This document shows positions 26,467 through 34,663 of a stretch of DNA of 64,000 nucleotides, in pieces. The stretch comes from Actinoplanes flavus (GTDB lineage Bacteria; Actinomycetota; Actinomycetes; Mycobacteriales; Micromonosporaceae): NCBI RefSeq assembly GCF_017592555.1, contig NZ_JAGFNS010000020.1:108978-172977 (forward strand), written 5' to 3'. The translations under genes were made by a program, and so were the position numbers. The stretch's first letter is position 1, and each line of letters begins with the position of its first letter. The notes beneath the pieces are model-generated. The model ran no database searches. It was not told the DNA's origin and saw only the letters and a program-made list of their open reading frames with translations.

Positions 26467-27734
26467 CGGATCTTCCGCTTCTTGAGGTAGGCGGCCAGAT
26501 CGTCGTATTCGCCGCTCTCGTTGGCGAACATGGCCACGTTGCGGGCGGTCGCGAACCATGCGTCCGTCGACGGCCGGACCTCGCGCGCAGCACCCAGCAT
26601 GTCGGCCTGGCTGATCATGCGGACGTCGCCGGTGGCGATCGAGTCGCGCATCGCGTACTCCGCGGCTGTCTCGCAGAGGTGGGCCAGGTCGGCGCCGGAG
26701 TAATGCTCGGTCGCGGCGGCGACGGCGCCCAGGTCGATCCCGGCGACCGGGCGGTCCCGAAGGTGGTATTCCAGGATGGCCTCACGCGCGGGCCGGTCCG
26801 GTGGGAGCACCAGCACGGTACGGTCCAGGCGGCCGGGGCGGCGCAGGGCCGAGTCCACGTCCCACGGCGCGTTGGTGGCGGCCAGCACGAACACGCCGTC
26901 GTTGCCGCCGTCGACACCATCCAGTTCGGTGAGCAGCTGGTTCACCACCGTCCGCATGGACGACTGCAACTGGCTGCGCTTGTGTCCGAGGGCGTCGATC
27001 TCGTCGAGGAACAGCACGCAGGGCGCGTGCCCGCGAGCCGACTCGAACAGGTCGTGCAGGTTGCGCTCGGAGCTGCCGATCCACATGTTCAGCACGTCGG
27101 TGATCGACAGAGAAACGAACGCCGCGCCCATCTCCCCGGCGACCGCCCGCGCCAGGAACGTCTTGCCGCACCCCGGCGGGCCGTACAGCAGCAGACCACC
27201 TCGCAGGCTCTTGCCGAACAGGCTGCGCAGCTTGGGGTTGCGCAACGGCCCGAGGAACGACACCTCGAGCCGCTTCTTCACGTCGGCCATGCCGCCGACG
27301 TCGGCGAGCGTGACGGCGGACCGCTCCACGTCGAAGGCCCGGTCGGCGTGTCCGCGCACCGGATCGGGCTCCCCGTCGGCCCGTGCGAACCGCGGTGGCA
27401 CCACGTCCCCGAACTGCTCCTCCATGGCCGCCCAGTCGATCCCGGAGGCACCGGCCGCGGGTCGTTCCGGCGCCGGCGCATCGGCCGCGGTCGGTGGTGT
27501 CTGCTCCTCACCCACCGGGGGCACGGGCGGCGACGCCCCGCCCAGTGCCCGGGCCATGACCTGCTGCGCTCCGGCATTGCCGGGTTCGCGAGCCAGGATC
27601 TGAGCGGCGTGCCCGATCGCCTCCGGCCCCCGGCCGGCGGCCACCAGCATCTCGGCCAGGTGCAGCCGCAGCGTCAGGTCGTCGGGCCGTGCTTCGACGG
27701 CGGCCGCCAGGCTGTTGATCAAGGCATCGCTCAT
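26463..27734 (-). CDS. AAA ATPase (Cdc48/Vps4-like) with N-terminal helical repeat
   Basis: 423 residues. The N-terminal 65 residues are TPR-like (DLTLRLHLAEMLVAAGRG), followed by a Pro/Ala linker. The AAA module has VGGMADVKKRLE, Walker A GPPGCGKT, Walker B LFLDEID, and the second region of homology TNAPWDVDSALRRPGRLDR. A single AAA ring suggests a hexameric remodelling enzyme. It is the first gene of the coupled set ATPase / Arg-Phe protein / TPR-membrane protein / PAP2. The 283 nt before it (27735-28017) holds no gene that I can support. Confidence 0.88.
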   Translation of the reverse strand: MSDALINSLAAAVEARPDDLTLRLHLAEMLVAAGRGPEAIGHAAQILAREPGNAGAQQVMARALGGASPPVPPVGEEQTPPTAADAPAPERPAAGASGIDWAAMEEQFGDVVPPRFARADGEPDPVRGHADRAFDVERSAVTLADVGGMADVKKRLEVSFLGPLRNPKLRSLFGKSLRGGLLLYGPPGCGKTFLARAVAGEMGAAFVSLSITDVLNMWIGSSERNLHDLFESARGHAPCVLFLDEIDALGHKRSQLQSSMRTVVNQLLTELDGVDGGNDGVFVLAATNAPWDVDSALRRPGRLDRTVLVLPPDRPAREAILEYHLRDRPVAGIDLGAVAAATEHYSGADLAHLCETAAEYAMRDSIATGDVRMISQADMLGAAREVRPSTDAWFATARNVAMFANESGEYDDLAAYLKKRKIR

Positions 27735-28017
27735 GCGGGCGATTATGCCCCCGCCAGACCGCCCACCGACCACGGACAGACCCCGGCGGCTCTCCCACCG
27801 TCCGTTTCCGCGCTCCTTCATCACTGCCGTCCTCCTCCATCCGCCACTTCTGCCCGGCCCCACCAGCGCGCCCTGTCCCGCCGGCATCGAGACCCGTCCA
27901 GGTGTCCGTCGGACCGGCTCTCTCGACCAGACCGGCTCGGCTTACGGGAGTGCGCCGTCGGCCGACGGCCGGGGCCACGGGTCGAGTCGGTGCCGGAGGC
28001 CGGCCGGCGAGGGCGGG

Positions 28018-29082
28018 TCATCGGCCGGTCAGGGTGCGGAAGAAGGTGGTGACGTCGGCGGTGAACAGGTCGGGAACCTCCAGGGCGGCGAAGTGGCCGC
28101 CGCGCGGGAACTCGGTCCAGTGGCGGATGTCGTGGCGTTGCTCGGCCAGTGGGCGCACGGACTGGACGATGTCGCCGGGCAGGACGGCCACGCCCAGCGG
28201 GACCGGGCAGGGCGCCTGTGGACCACCCAGGCCGGTCTCCTTGACGATGCGGGCCGCCGAGCCCGCGGTGCGGAACAACCAGTGGTGGGCGACATCGGCC
28301 ACGATGCGCTCGTCGGAAACGGGCGTCGCCGGGTCGGCCCACGTGTCGAACTTCTCCGCGAGGAAGGCGAGCAGCCCGGCCGGGGAGTCGTTCAACGCGT
28401 ACGCCGGGGTCTGCGGCGTGGCGGCGAACAGGATCTGGTGTGGATGGCGGTTGGCGGCCAGCCGCATCGTCTTGGCGAGCCGCTCCTGGTCTTCGGGACC
28501 GAGACCCTCCGCCTGGCCCGGGGTGGGCAGGTAGTTGACGTGAACGCCGACGACCCGGTCGGGAGCGGCGGTGGCGAGCGCCTGCGAGACGCCGGAACCC
28601 CAGTCGCCGCCCTGGGCGCCGTAGCGGTCATAGCCCAGACGGGACATCAGCTCGGCCCAGGCCTCGGCGATCCGGCGCACGCCCCAGGGCCGGGTGGTGG
28701 GCCCGGAGAGCCCGAAGCCCGGGATGGCCGGGACGACGACGTGGAAGTGCTCGCTGAGCGGGCCGATCACGTCGAGGAACTCGACGGTGGAGCCGGGCCA
28801 GCCGTGGGTGAGAACCAGGGGCAGAGCGCCGGGATCGCTGGAGCGGACGTGGAAGAAGTGGACCCGGTCGCCGCCGATCTCGGTGACCTGCTGCGGGATG
28901 GCGTTGAGCTCGGCCTCGTGCGCCCGCCAGTCGAACCCGAGCCAGCGGTCGGCGAGGGCCCGCACCCGGTCGAGCCGGATGCCGTAGTCACCGGGAGCGT
29001 CATCGGGCCACCGGGTGTGGCCGAGGCGGGCGGTGAGGTCGTCGAGTTCGGATTGGGGAACGCGGACACTGGATTCGTTCAT
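28018..29082 (-). CDS. epoxide hydrolase (EHN-domain alpha/beta hydrolase)
   Basis: 354 residues. The N-terminal EHN segment (LTARLGHTRWPDD, YGIRLDRVRALADRW) precedes the alpha/beta fold: THGWPGSTVEFLD with the HGWP oxyanion motif, the nucleophile Asp in GAQGGDWGSGV, and the late His in PRGGHFAALE. It opens an epoxide ring by way of an alkyl-enzyme ester. ATG 29082 lies 7 nt after a TAACGT -10, so the message is probably leaderless. It is divergent from a MarR gene sharing the intergenic operator, suggesting induced detoxification. Confidence 0.9.
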   Translation of the reverse strand: MNESSVRVPQSELDDLTARLGHTRWPDDAPGDYGIRLDRVRALADRWLGFDWRAHEAELNAIPQQVTEIGGDRVHFFHVRSSDPGALPLVLTHGWPGSTVEFLDVIGPLSEHFHVVVPAIPGFGLSGPTTRPWGVRRIAEAWAELMSRLGYDRYGAQGGDWGSGVSQALATAAPDRVVGVHVNYLPTPGQAEGLGPEDQERLAKTMRLAANRHPHQILFAATPQTPAYALNDSPAGLLAFLAEKFDTWADPATPVSDERIVADVAHHWLFRTAGSAARIVKETGLGGPQAPCPVPLGVAVLPGDIVQSVRPLAEQRHDIRHWTEFPRGGHFAALEVPDLFTADVTTFFRTLTGR

Positions 29083-29150
29083 GCGCTTAACGTTAGACTC
29101 GTAAACGTTCGGAAGTCCAACGTTAGGTGGCCCAATGTTAAAGTCGGCAC
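29083..29150. promoter_or_regulatory. four AACGTT boxes at 15-bp steps between divergent genes
   Basis: AACGTT stands at 29089, 29104 and 29119, and AATGTT at 29134, each exactly 15 bp from the next. Box 1 contains the minus-strand -10 (TAACGT) of the epoxide hydrolase. Box 4 leads into the plus-strand -10 (TAAAGT, 29139-29144) of the MarR gene, whose ATG follows by 6 nt. One protein bound here could control both leaderless promoters. Confidence 0.75.
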
Positions 29151-29573
29151 ATGGAAGAGCTGCCAAGCTGGGTGCTGAGTCAGGTCTCGGCCCAGGGTCA
29201 CCGGATCATCGTGGAGAGGTTCGGGGCGGTGGGGGCGCGGGGCTATCACTACCGGCTGCTGCGCTCGCTGGCCACCGACGGTCCGGCCAGTCAGGCGGCG
29301 CTCGGCCGGCGCACCGGGATCTACCTCAGCGATCTGGTCGGGGCGCTCAACGAGCTGGAGGAGGCGGGCTATGTGCGGCGCTCACCCGACCCGGCGGACC
29401 GGCGGCGCAACGTCGTCGGCCTCACCGATCGGGGCCGGGAGCGGGCGGAGGAGCTGACGGAGCGGGCACACGCGGTCCAGGAGGAGTTGCTGGCGCCGCT
29501 GTCGGCTCCGGAGCGCGAGCAGTTCGCCGGTCTGTTGCAGCGTCTGCTGGAGCATCATCGATCGGGTGGATGA
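29151..29573 (+). CDS. MarR-family transcriptional regulator
   Basis: 140 residues: SQAALGRRTGIYLSDLVGAL is the DNA-reading helix region and RRSPDPADRRRNVVGLT the wing. The last 35 residues are a dimerisation helix. No ribosome site precedes the ATG, in keeping with a leaderless message from the -10 at 29139. It is divergent from the epoxide hydrolase and very likely its repressor. Confidence 0.87.
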   Translation: MEELPSWVLSQVSAQGHRIIVERFGAVGARGYHYRLLRSLATDGPASQAALGRRTGIYLSDLVGALNELEEAGYVRRSPDPADRRRNVVGLTDRGRERAEELTERAHAVQEELLAPLSAPEREQFAGLLQRLLEHHRSGG

Positions 29574-29607
29574 CGGGCCACTCCTACCCGGCACTCACGT
29601 ACCGGGC

Positions 29608-29646
29608 AAAAAGAAAGACCGCCGGCGCGAAACGACGGCGGTCTTT
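29608..29646 (-). terminator. intrinsic terminator of the NlpC/P60 gene
   Basis: On the minus strand AAAGACCGCCG pairs with CGGCGGTCTTT (11-bp stem) and is followed by CTTTTT. It lies 14 nt after the stop at 29660 and separates it from the converging MarR gene. Confidence 0.88.
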
Positions 29647-29659
29647 CCCGGAGGGTTTT

Positions 29660-30646
29660 CTAGCCCGGTCGGCGATAGCCGGCGATGGGCCCCCGATCGA
29701 TGGTCGCCATCCGCACGTGGTCTCCCGTGTGCGGAGCGTGCACCACCTGGCCGCCACCGATGTAGATGGCGACGTGGTGCACGTCGGAGTAGTAGAAGAC
29801 GAGGTCACCCGGCTTCAACTCGCTCCGGCTCACCGCTGTGCCCGAGCCCCACTGGTCCTTCGTGTAGTGCTCGAGATGCACGCCGACCGCGGCCCACGCC
29901 TCCTTCGTCAGGCCCGAGCAGTCGTAACTGTTCGGTCCCTCGGAGCCGAAGACGTAGGGCTTGCCGATCAGGTCGCACGCCTTCTGGGCGGCACGGCCGC
30001 CCTTGTCGTTGGTGTACGTGACCGGGCACGGGCCGGTGCGCAGAGGGCCGTCGTCGATGTTCGCGTCGCCGTACGCCTGGATCCGGAGCTTCTGGAGCTT
30101 CGTGATCTCCTTCTCGATCGCCGTCTTCTTCGTCGCGAGGTCCGTGTCGCGGGCGGAGATCTCGGACTCGAGCTGGTCGACCTTGGCCTTGTCGGCGGCG
30201 TACTTGTCGCGGAGCTTCGCGACGTTGGAGATCGAGGCTTCCTGGTTGTGGGCGAGCTGGTCGAGCAGCGTGAGCTTCTCCACCAGACCGTCCGGGTCAC
30301 CACTCAGCAGAGCGTTGAGGTTTCCCGGCGGGCCCTGCATGTAGGCATCGACCGCCAGACCTCGCACCTGCGCCATCGCGACATCCACCTGAAGCTGAAG
30401 CGGCGTCAGCGTCTTCGCCAGCTGCTTCTGCTGCTTCCTCAGCTTGGTCAGCTTCGTGTGGTTGGCGTTGTACTCCTCGATGACGGGCTCGAGTTTGTTC
30501 CACTCCTCGTCGATCTGACCCTCGACGGTGGACGGCGAGGGAGTGGCATGGGCCGCCACCGGACCCGTGACCACCAGGCCGGCCGCGGCGAGCGCGCAAA
30601 CCAGGATGCGCAGCAGGCCGGCGCGACGCGCGCCATTGCGTTTCAC
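29660..30646 (-). CDS. secreted NlpC/P60 peptidoglycan endopeptidase (RipA-like)
   Basis: 328 residues from GTG 30646. The signal peptide is at residues 8-33 (LLRILVCALAAAGLVVTG through AHA). A long coiled coil spans about residues 40-190. The C-terminal NlpC/P60 domain has Cys243 in SYDCSGLT, His291 in HHVAIYIG and His303 in VVHAPHTG. The architecture matches RipA/CwlO-type enzymes that cut stem peptides in cell separation, with the coiled coil probably regulating it. The leader is a ydaO-type riboswitch, tying expression to c-di-AMP. Confidence 0.93.
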   Translation of the reverse strand: MKRNGARRAGLLRILVCALAAAGLVVTGPVAAHATPSPSTVEGQIDEEWNKLEPVIEEYNANHTKLTKLRKQQKQLAKTLTPLQLQVDVAMAQVRGLAVDAYMQGPPGNLNALLSGDPDGLVEKLTLLDQLAHNQEASISNVAKLRDKYAADKAKVDQLESEISARDTDLATKKTAIEKEITKLQKLRIQAYGDANIDDGPLRTGPCPVTYTNDKGGRAAQKACDLIGKPYVFGSEGPNSYDCSGLTKEAWAAVGVHLEHYTKDQWGSGTAVSRSELKPGDLVFYYSDVHHVAIYIGGGQVVHAPHTGDHVRMATIDRGPIAGYRRPG

Positions 30647-30671
30647 GTTGTGTGCGTCGTCCTTTCTTCCC

Positions 30672-30790
30672 ACTCAGCCGCCGACCGGGTTAGCTGACGG
30701 GTTCGGGCGGGAAGCATGCCCGGCCGCGCGTGGGTGCCACGGCTTCACCCCACTGACCTGGGTCCCCGGTTCGCGTGTCGCGATTGGGCG
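30672..30790 (-). promoter_or_regulatory. c-di-AMP (ydaO-yuaA) riboswitch
   Basis: Read on the minus strand, the leader contains GAACCGGGGACCC (within 30760-30774), then GGGGTGAAGCC (30741-30751), and finally CCCGAACCCGTCAGCTAACC followed by CGG (30684-30706). These are the conserved blocks of the ydaO class in the right order. This class is known upstream of cell-wall hydrolase genes in actinobacteria and turns expression off when c-di-AMP is high. The outer limits given are approximate. Confidence 0.85.
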
Positions 30791-30922
30791 GTGGTTCGCC
30801 AGATCGGCCGGATGGACGATGGGGGGCTGCCGAACCGGGGACCACCGTACTCGGATCATGCCGGCAAATGAAGGTCGCACAGCTCGCCGAACTGTACGAA
30901 CAGCTGGCGATACGGAGGGTTA

Positions 30923-31831
30923 CTAGAATGGCCAGGTATTCAGGGCACGCCCCAGCCACGGCACGACGACGATCACTGTGGGTAGCACCAACAGACCTGC
31001 GGCCGCCGCCGTCGCGGCCACCGCGAGGGCCGTCGATCGGCGACCCGGACGATCCAGCCGCGCCAGGCGCCGCCGCCGCGATTCACCCTCGGGGTCGGCG
31101 GTCACCTCCTCCGCCAGGGGGACGGCGTCGGCGAGACGAGCCAGCGCGGCCCGCAGCGGCGCGTGCCCGGCGCGGCGCCTCGCGGCATCGTCGGCCACCA
31201 TCTCCAACAGCAGGTGTACGGCGTCCAGCGGCGCCTTCGACCGCAGCGGCCGGGGCACGGCCTGATAGAAGGCCGTGAACGACTCCATCACCAGCTCGTG
31301 CTTGTGCCGCAGGTGGGCACGCTCGTGGGCGAGGACGGCGTCGATCTGCTCCCGGTCGAGCACGTCGAGCACGCCGCCGCTGAGCACCACCCGCGGGTTC
31401 CGGCCCGGCACGCAGTAGGCCAGTGGCAGGGGCGCCTCCAGCACCCGCACCTCTCCCCCACCCAAGCCCTCATGACGTTCCACCCGATCGAGGAGGTCGA
31501 CGAGCATGCGATGCCGGTCACGCCGGGCACGGGCCCGGGAGGTCACCTTGACGAGCGAGACCACCAGCCGGGTCACGATGGTCGCGGCCACCGCCAGGGA
31601 GAACAGCAGCGCCGCGACGGTCTCCGGGTGCCGTGCGCCGGCCGCACGGACCAGCTCCTCCGGGGCGGCGAGCACGACCCCGAGCGCACAGAGCACGGCC
31701 GTCAGGGTCAGCGCCTGCCAGAGCAGCACCCCGGCGACCGGGGCGCGGTCCGGCCAGCGGGCGCTGGCCAGCAGCTTCGGCACGGCAAGCGACAGCGTCA
31801 GCCCGAGGGCGCCGAGCAGGAGAGCGGTCAC
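30923..31831 (-). CDS. M56-family membrane metallopeptidase (BlaR1/MecR1-like)
   Basis: 302 residues with membrane helices at about 1-20, 35-56, 72-95 and 270-295. The zinc motif HERAH is at residues 169-173 (VLAHERAHLRHKHE), with a downstream acidic MVADDAA. It lacks the penicillin-binding sensor domain of true BlaR1, so the signal may not be a beta-lactam. GTG 31831 overlaps the BlaI stop by 4 nt. It should cleave or inactivate BlaI when triggered. Confidence 0.87.
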   Translation of the reverse strand: MTALLLGALGLTLSLAVPKLLASARWPDRAPVAGVLLWQALTLTAVLCALGVVLAAPEELVRAAGARHPETVAALLFSLAVAATIVTRLVVSLVKVTSRARARRDRHRMLVDLLDRVERHEGLGGGEVRVLEAPLPLAYCVPGRNPRVVLSGGVLDVLDREQIDAVLAHERAHLRHKHELVMESFTAFYQAVPRPLRSKAPLDAVHLLLEMVADDAARRRAGHAPLRAALARLADAVPLAEEVTADPEGESRRRRLARLDRPGRRSTALAVAATAAAAGLLVLPTVIVVVPWLGRALNTWPF

Positions 31832-32184
31832 CGCTCGATGTTACGGGCGGCCTTCTCGATGGCCGCCTTCAGCGCTTCCGGTGGCAGCTGGCCGACGAAG
31901 TAGGCGAGCGCGGCGTCACGGTCCGGCGTGGCACTCAGCGCGTCCAGCATCACACCGGCGGTCATCTCCTCCCGGGTCTGCGCCGGGGCGTACCGGTAGG
32001 CGCGATCCGCTCGCTGCTGAACGACCAGGCCCTTCTTGGCGAGCCGGTCGAGGACGGTCATCACCGTCGTGTACGCCAGATCGCGGTCACGGCTGAGCAG
32101 ATCGTGCACCTGCCGGACGGTGAGCGGCTCGCGTGCGTCCCACAGTTTCGCCATGACCTCGCGCTCGAGGTCGTTCCTCGCCAT
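31828..32184 (-). CDS. blaI: BlaI/MecI/CopY-family repressor
   Basis: 118 residues: LEREVMAKLWDAREPLTVRQV and AYTTVMTVLDRLAKKGLV form the winged helix, and the C-terminal helices dimerise. ATG 32184 is 7 nt after TAGACT (32192-32197, minus strand) with no ribosome site, so it is probably leaderless. Its promoter overlaps the palindrome at 32211-32227. It faces cydA across two operators, so it may control both its own operon and the cytochrome bd genes. Confidence 0.9.
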   Translation of the reverse strand: MARNDLEREVMAKLWDAREPLTVRQVHDLLSRDRDLAYTTVMTVLDRLAKKGLVVQQRADRAYRYAPAQTREEMTAGVMLDALSATPDRDAALAYFVGQLPPEALKAAIEKAARNIER

Positions 32185-32191
32185 GTGAGGC

Positions 32192-32247
32192 AGTCTACTG
32201 CACAGCGTCGTACTACGAGCCGTAGTATCTACTACGAATCGTCGTAG
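32192..32247. promoter_or_regulatory. two BlaI-type operators between blaI and cydA
   Basis: Operator 1 is the perfect inverted repeat TACTACG-AGC-CGTAGTA (32211-32227). Operator 2 is the near-perfect TACTACGAATCGTCGTA (32230-32246), centred 19 bp away. The blaI -10 (TAGACT on the minus strand, 32192-32197) lies on one side. A plus-strand TAGTAT (32223-32228) could be the cydA -10. TACTAC/GTAGTA half-sites are typical of actinobacterial BlaI. Confidence 0.8.
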
Positions 32248-32257
32248 AGGGGTTGCC

Positions 32258-33670
32258 ATGGACGTGCTCGACCTGACTCGATTGCAGTTCGCGGTCGTGA
32301 CGATCTACCACTACCTGTTCGTGCCGGTGTCGATCTGCCTGTCCGCCACCGCGGCCGGCTTCCACCTGGCCTGGCTGCGCACCGCCCGCGAGAAGTACCT
32401 GCACCTGACCAAGTTCACCGGGAAGCTGCTGATCGTCACCTTCGCGGTCGGCGTGGTCACCGGCCTGGTGCAGGAGTTCCAGTTCGGGCTCGGCTGGAGC
32501 GCGTTCGCCCGGTTCTACGGCGACGTGTTCGGGCCGACGCTGGCCATCGAGGGGATGCTCGCGTTCTTCCTCGAGGCCACGTTCCTGGCGCTGTGGTATT
32601 TCGGGTGGGACCGGCTGCCCCGCCGTCTGCACGCCGCCACCATCGTGGTCGTCGCGGTCGGCACGCTGCTGTCGGCGTACATCATCCTGGCCGCCAACTC
32701 GTTCATGCAGAACCCGGTGGCGTACGAGCTGGACCCGTCGACCGGACGGGCCGTGCTCACCAGCTTCACCGAGCTGATGACCAACGAGGTGGTGCTCGCC
32801 GCGTTCCCGCACACGATGGGCGGCGCCGCGATGGCCGGCGGTGGGCTCCTGATGGCGATCGGCATCTGGCGCACCGCCGCCGACGCCGCCTTCCGCACGC
32901 TCGCCCGGGTCGGCGCCTGGACGATGCTGATCGGCGGCGCGGTCACCGCGATCAGCGGCGACCACCTGGGCAAGGTGATGACGGCCGTGCAGCCGATGAA
33001 GATGGCCGCCGCCGAGGCCCTCTACGAAACCGCCACCGCCGCACCGTTCTCGCTCTTCGCGATCGGCGAGCTCGGGCACGACCGGCCGTTCTTCAGCATC
33101 GAAGTTCCCGGCCTGCTGTCGTTCCTCGGTACCGGATCCTTCAGCGGAACGGTCCAGGGCATCGACGACCTCCAGGCGGCCTATGTCGCCCAGTACGGCC
33201 CGGGCAGCTACGTGCCGATGATCCCGGTCGCGTTCTGGACTTTCCGCCTCATGATCGGTGTCGGCGTCCTGGCCATGGCGCTCGCCGCCTACCACCTGTG
33301 GTCCACCTGGGAGACCAGCCGGCGGATCCCGTTGCTGCCCACGTTCTTGCAGCCCGGGCGGGGCACGCCAGGCTGGCTGCGCCGGTTCGTGCTGCTCGCT
33401 CCGGCGCTGCCGGCCGCCGCCAACACCTTCGGCTGGATCTTCACCGAGACCGCCCGCCAGCCATGGCTCGCCTTCGGCATCTCGAAGGTGGCCGACGGTG
33501 TCTCCCCCGGACTCACCCGCGCCGAGGTGATCGCCTCGCTGGCCGGTTTCACCCTGATCTACGGCCTGCTCGCCATCGCCTGGTACCGCCTGGTCGTCCA
33601 CCTCTCCCGCCAGCCGCTCACCCCGGTCGCTTCCGAACAGGAAGAGCCCGAGCCGGTTCCCGCCTACTAG
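32258..33670 (+). CDS. cydA: cytochrome bd oxidase subunit I
   Basis: A 470-residue membrane protein with about nine helices that carries hemes b558, b595 and d. The early heme-ligand His is in TIYHYLFVP, the second in FPHTMGGAAMAGG, and the quinol-oxidase signature is ETARQPWLAFG. The Q-loop is short, as in other Gram-positives. The ATG has GAGGGG upstream. It is first in cydA-cydB-cydDC, giving respiration at low oxygen or under oxidant stress. Confidence 0.95.
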   Translation: MDVLDLTRLQFAVVTIYHYLFVPVSICLSATAAGFHLAWLRTAREKYLHLTKFTGKLLIVTFAVGVVTGLVQEFQFGLGWSAFARFYGDVFGPTLAIEGMLAFFLEATFLALWYFGWDRLPRRLHAATIVVVAVGTLLSAYIILAANSFMQNPVAYELDPSTGRAVLTSFTELMTNEVVLAAFPHTMGGAAMAGGGLLMAIGIWRTAADAAFRTLARVGAWTMLIGGAVTAISGDHLGKVMTAVQPMKMAAAEALYETATAAPFSLFAIGELGHDRPFFSIEVPGLLSFLGTGSFSGTVQGIDDLQAAYVAQYGPGSYVPMIPVAFWTFRLMIGVGVLAMALAAYHLWSTWETSRRIPLLPTFLQPGRGTPGWLRRFVLLAPALPAAANTFGWIFTETARQPWLAFGISKVADGVSPGLTRAEVIASLAGFTLIYGLLAIAWYRLVVHLSRQPLTPVASEQEEPEPVPAY

Positions 33671-33682
33671 GAGTCGTCTCCC

Positions 33683-34663
33683 ATGATCACGTTCTGGTTC
33701 GCGGTCCTCGTCGTCGCCTGGGTGCTCTACTTCGTCCTCGAGGGCTTCGACTTCGGCGTCGGCTTCCTCTCCCCGGCCCTCGGCCGCGACGAGCACGAGC
33801 GCGGCGCGATCATCCGTACCGTCGGCCCGTTCTGGGACGGCAACGAGGTCTGGCTGGTCGCCGCGGTCGGCGTCACCTTCGCCGCCTTCCCCGCGTGGTA
33901 CGCCGCCCTGATGTCCGCCCTCTACCTGCCGATGGTCGCCATCCTGCTGCTCCTGGCGGTTCGCGGCGTCGCCCTGGAGTTCCGCGGCAAACACGACTCG
34001 CCATCGTGGCGCCGTCGCTGCGATCTGCTGCTGGCCGCGAGTTCCTGCGGGATCGTGCTGCTCTGGGGGGCGGTCCTCGGCGTACTGGTCGACGGCCTCG
34101 CCCTCGGCAGCGACGGCGAGGTGACCGGCACCGGGCTCAGCCGCAGCCTCGGTCCCCTGCTCAGCCCCGCCGCCGGTCTCGGCGCGCTCGCCGCGTTGCT
34201 CGCCGCCGTCCTGCTGGGCGCGACGTTCCTCGCGCTGCGCACCACCGGCCCGGTGCGCCGCCGGGCACGCGACGTGGCACGCCACACCAGCACGGCCGGC
34301 GCGGTCACCCTTCTGCTCATCGGCATCGGTACGGGCAATCGCCTCGCCCTGGCGGCGGCGGCCATCGTGTTCGTTGCCGGGTTGCAGGCGCGGCGCTCCC
34401 GGGAGGGCACCGCCTTCACGGCCGTCGCCGTGGCCGTCGCCGGCGCGGTCGTCACGGTCTTCACCGCGCACGGCTCGGTGGTGCTGCGCAGCACCCTCGA
34501 CCCGGCCTGGTCCCTGACCCGGGCCTCGGCCGCCGCCGGCCCCGCCGCCCTCCGCCTGATCACCATCGCCGGGGTGCTGATCCTGCCCGGTGTGCTGGTC
34601 TATCAGGCCTGGTCGTACTGGGTCTTCCGCCGCCGGGTAGCCAGCGAGCGAGTCACCTCGTGA
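33683..34663 (+). CDS. cydB: cytochrome bd oxidase subunit II
   Basis: A 326-residue membrane protein with about nine helices. The N-terminal VLEGFDFGVGFLSP and the block GPFWDGNEVWL are diagnostic for CydB. It starts 12 nt after cydA with AGGAG upstream. Its TGA overlaps the GTG of cydDC (GTGA). Confidence 0.94.
   Translation: MITFWFAVLVVAWVLYFVLEGFDFGVGFLSPALGRDEHERGAIIRTVGPFWDGNEVWLVAAVGVTFAAFPAWYAALMSALYLPMVAILLLLAVRGVALEFRGKHDSPSWRRRCDLLLAASSCGIVLLWGAVLGVLVDGLALGSDGEVTGTGLSRSLGPLLSPAAGLGALAALLAAVLLGATFLALRTTGPVRRRARDVARHTSTAGAVTLLLIGIGTGNRLALAAAAIVFVAGLQARRSREGTAFTAVAVAVAGAVVTVFTAHGSVVLRSTLDPAWSLTRASAAAGPAALRLITIAGVLILPGVLVYQAWSYWVFRRRVASERVTS

Noticed and set aside
32213..34471. 752-residue frame antisense to cydA/cydB
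   Set aside because: No motifs, and cydA and cydB are certain on the other strand.
32593..34659. In-frame extension upstream of cydDC through cydA and cydB
   Set aside because: The reading frame is open by GC bias only. GTG 34660 overlapping the cydB stop is the sensible start.
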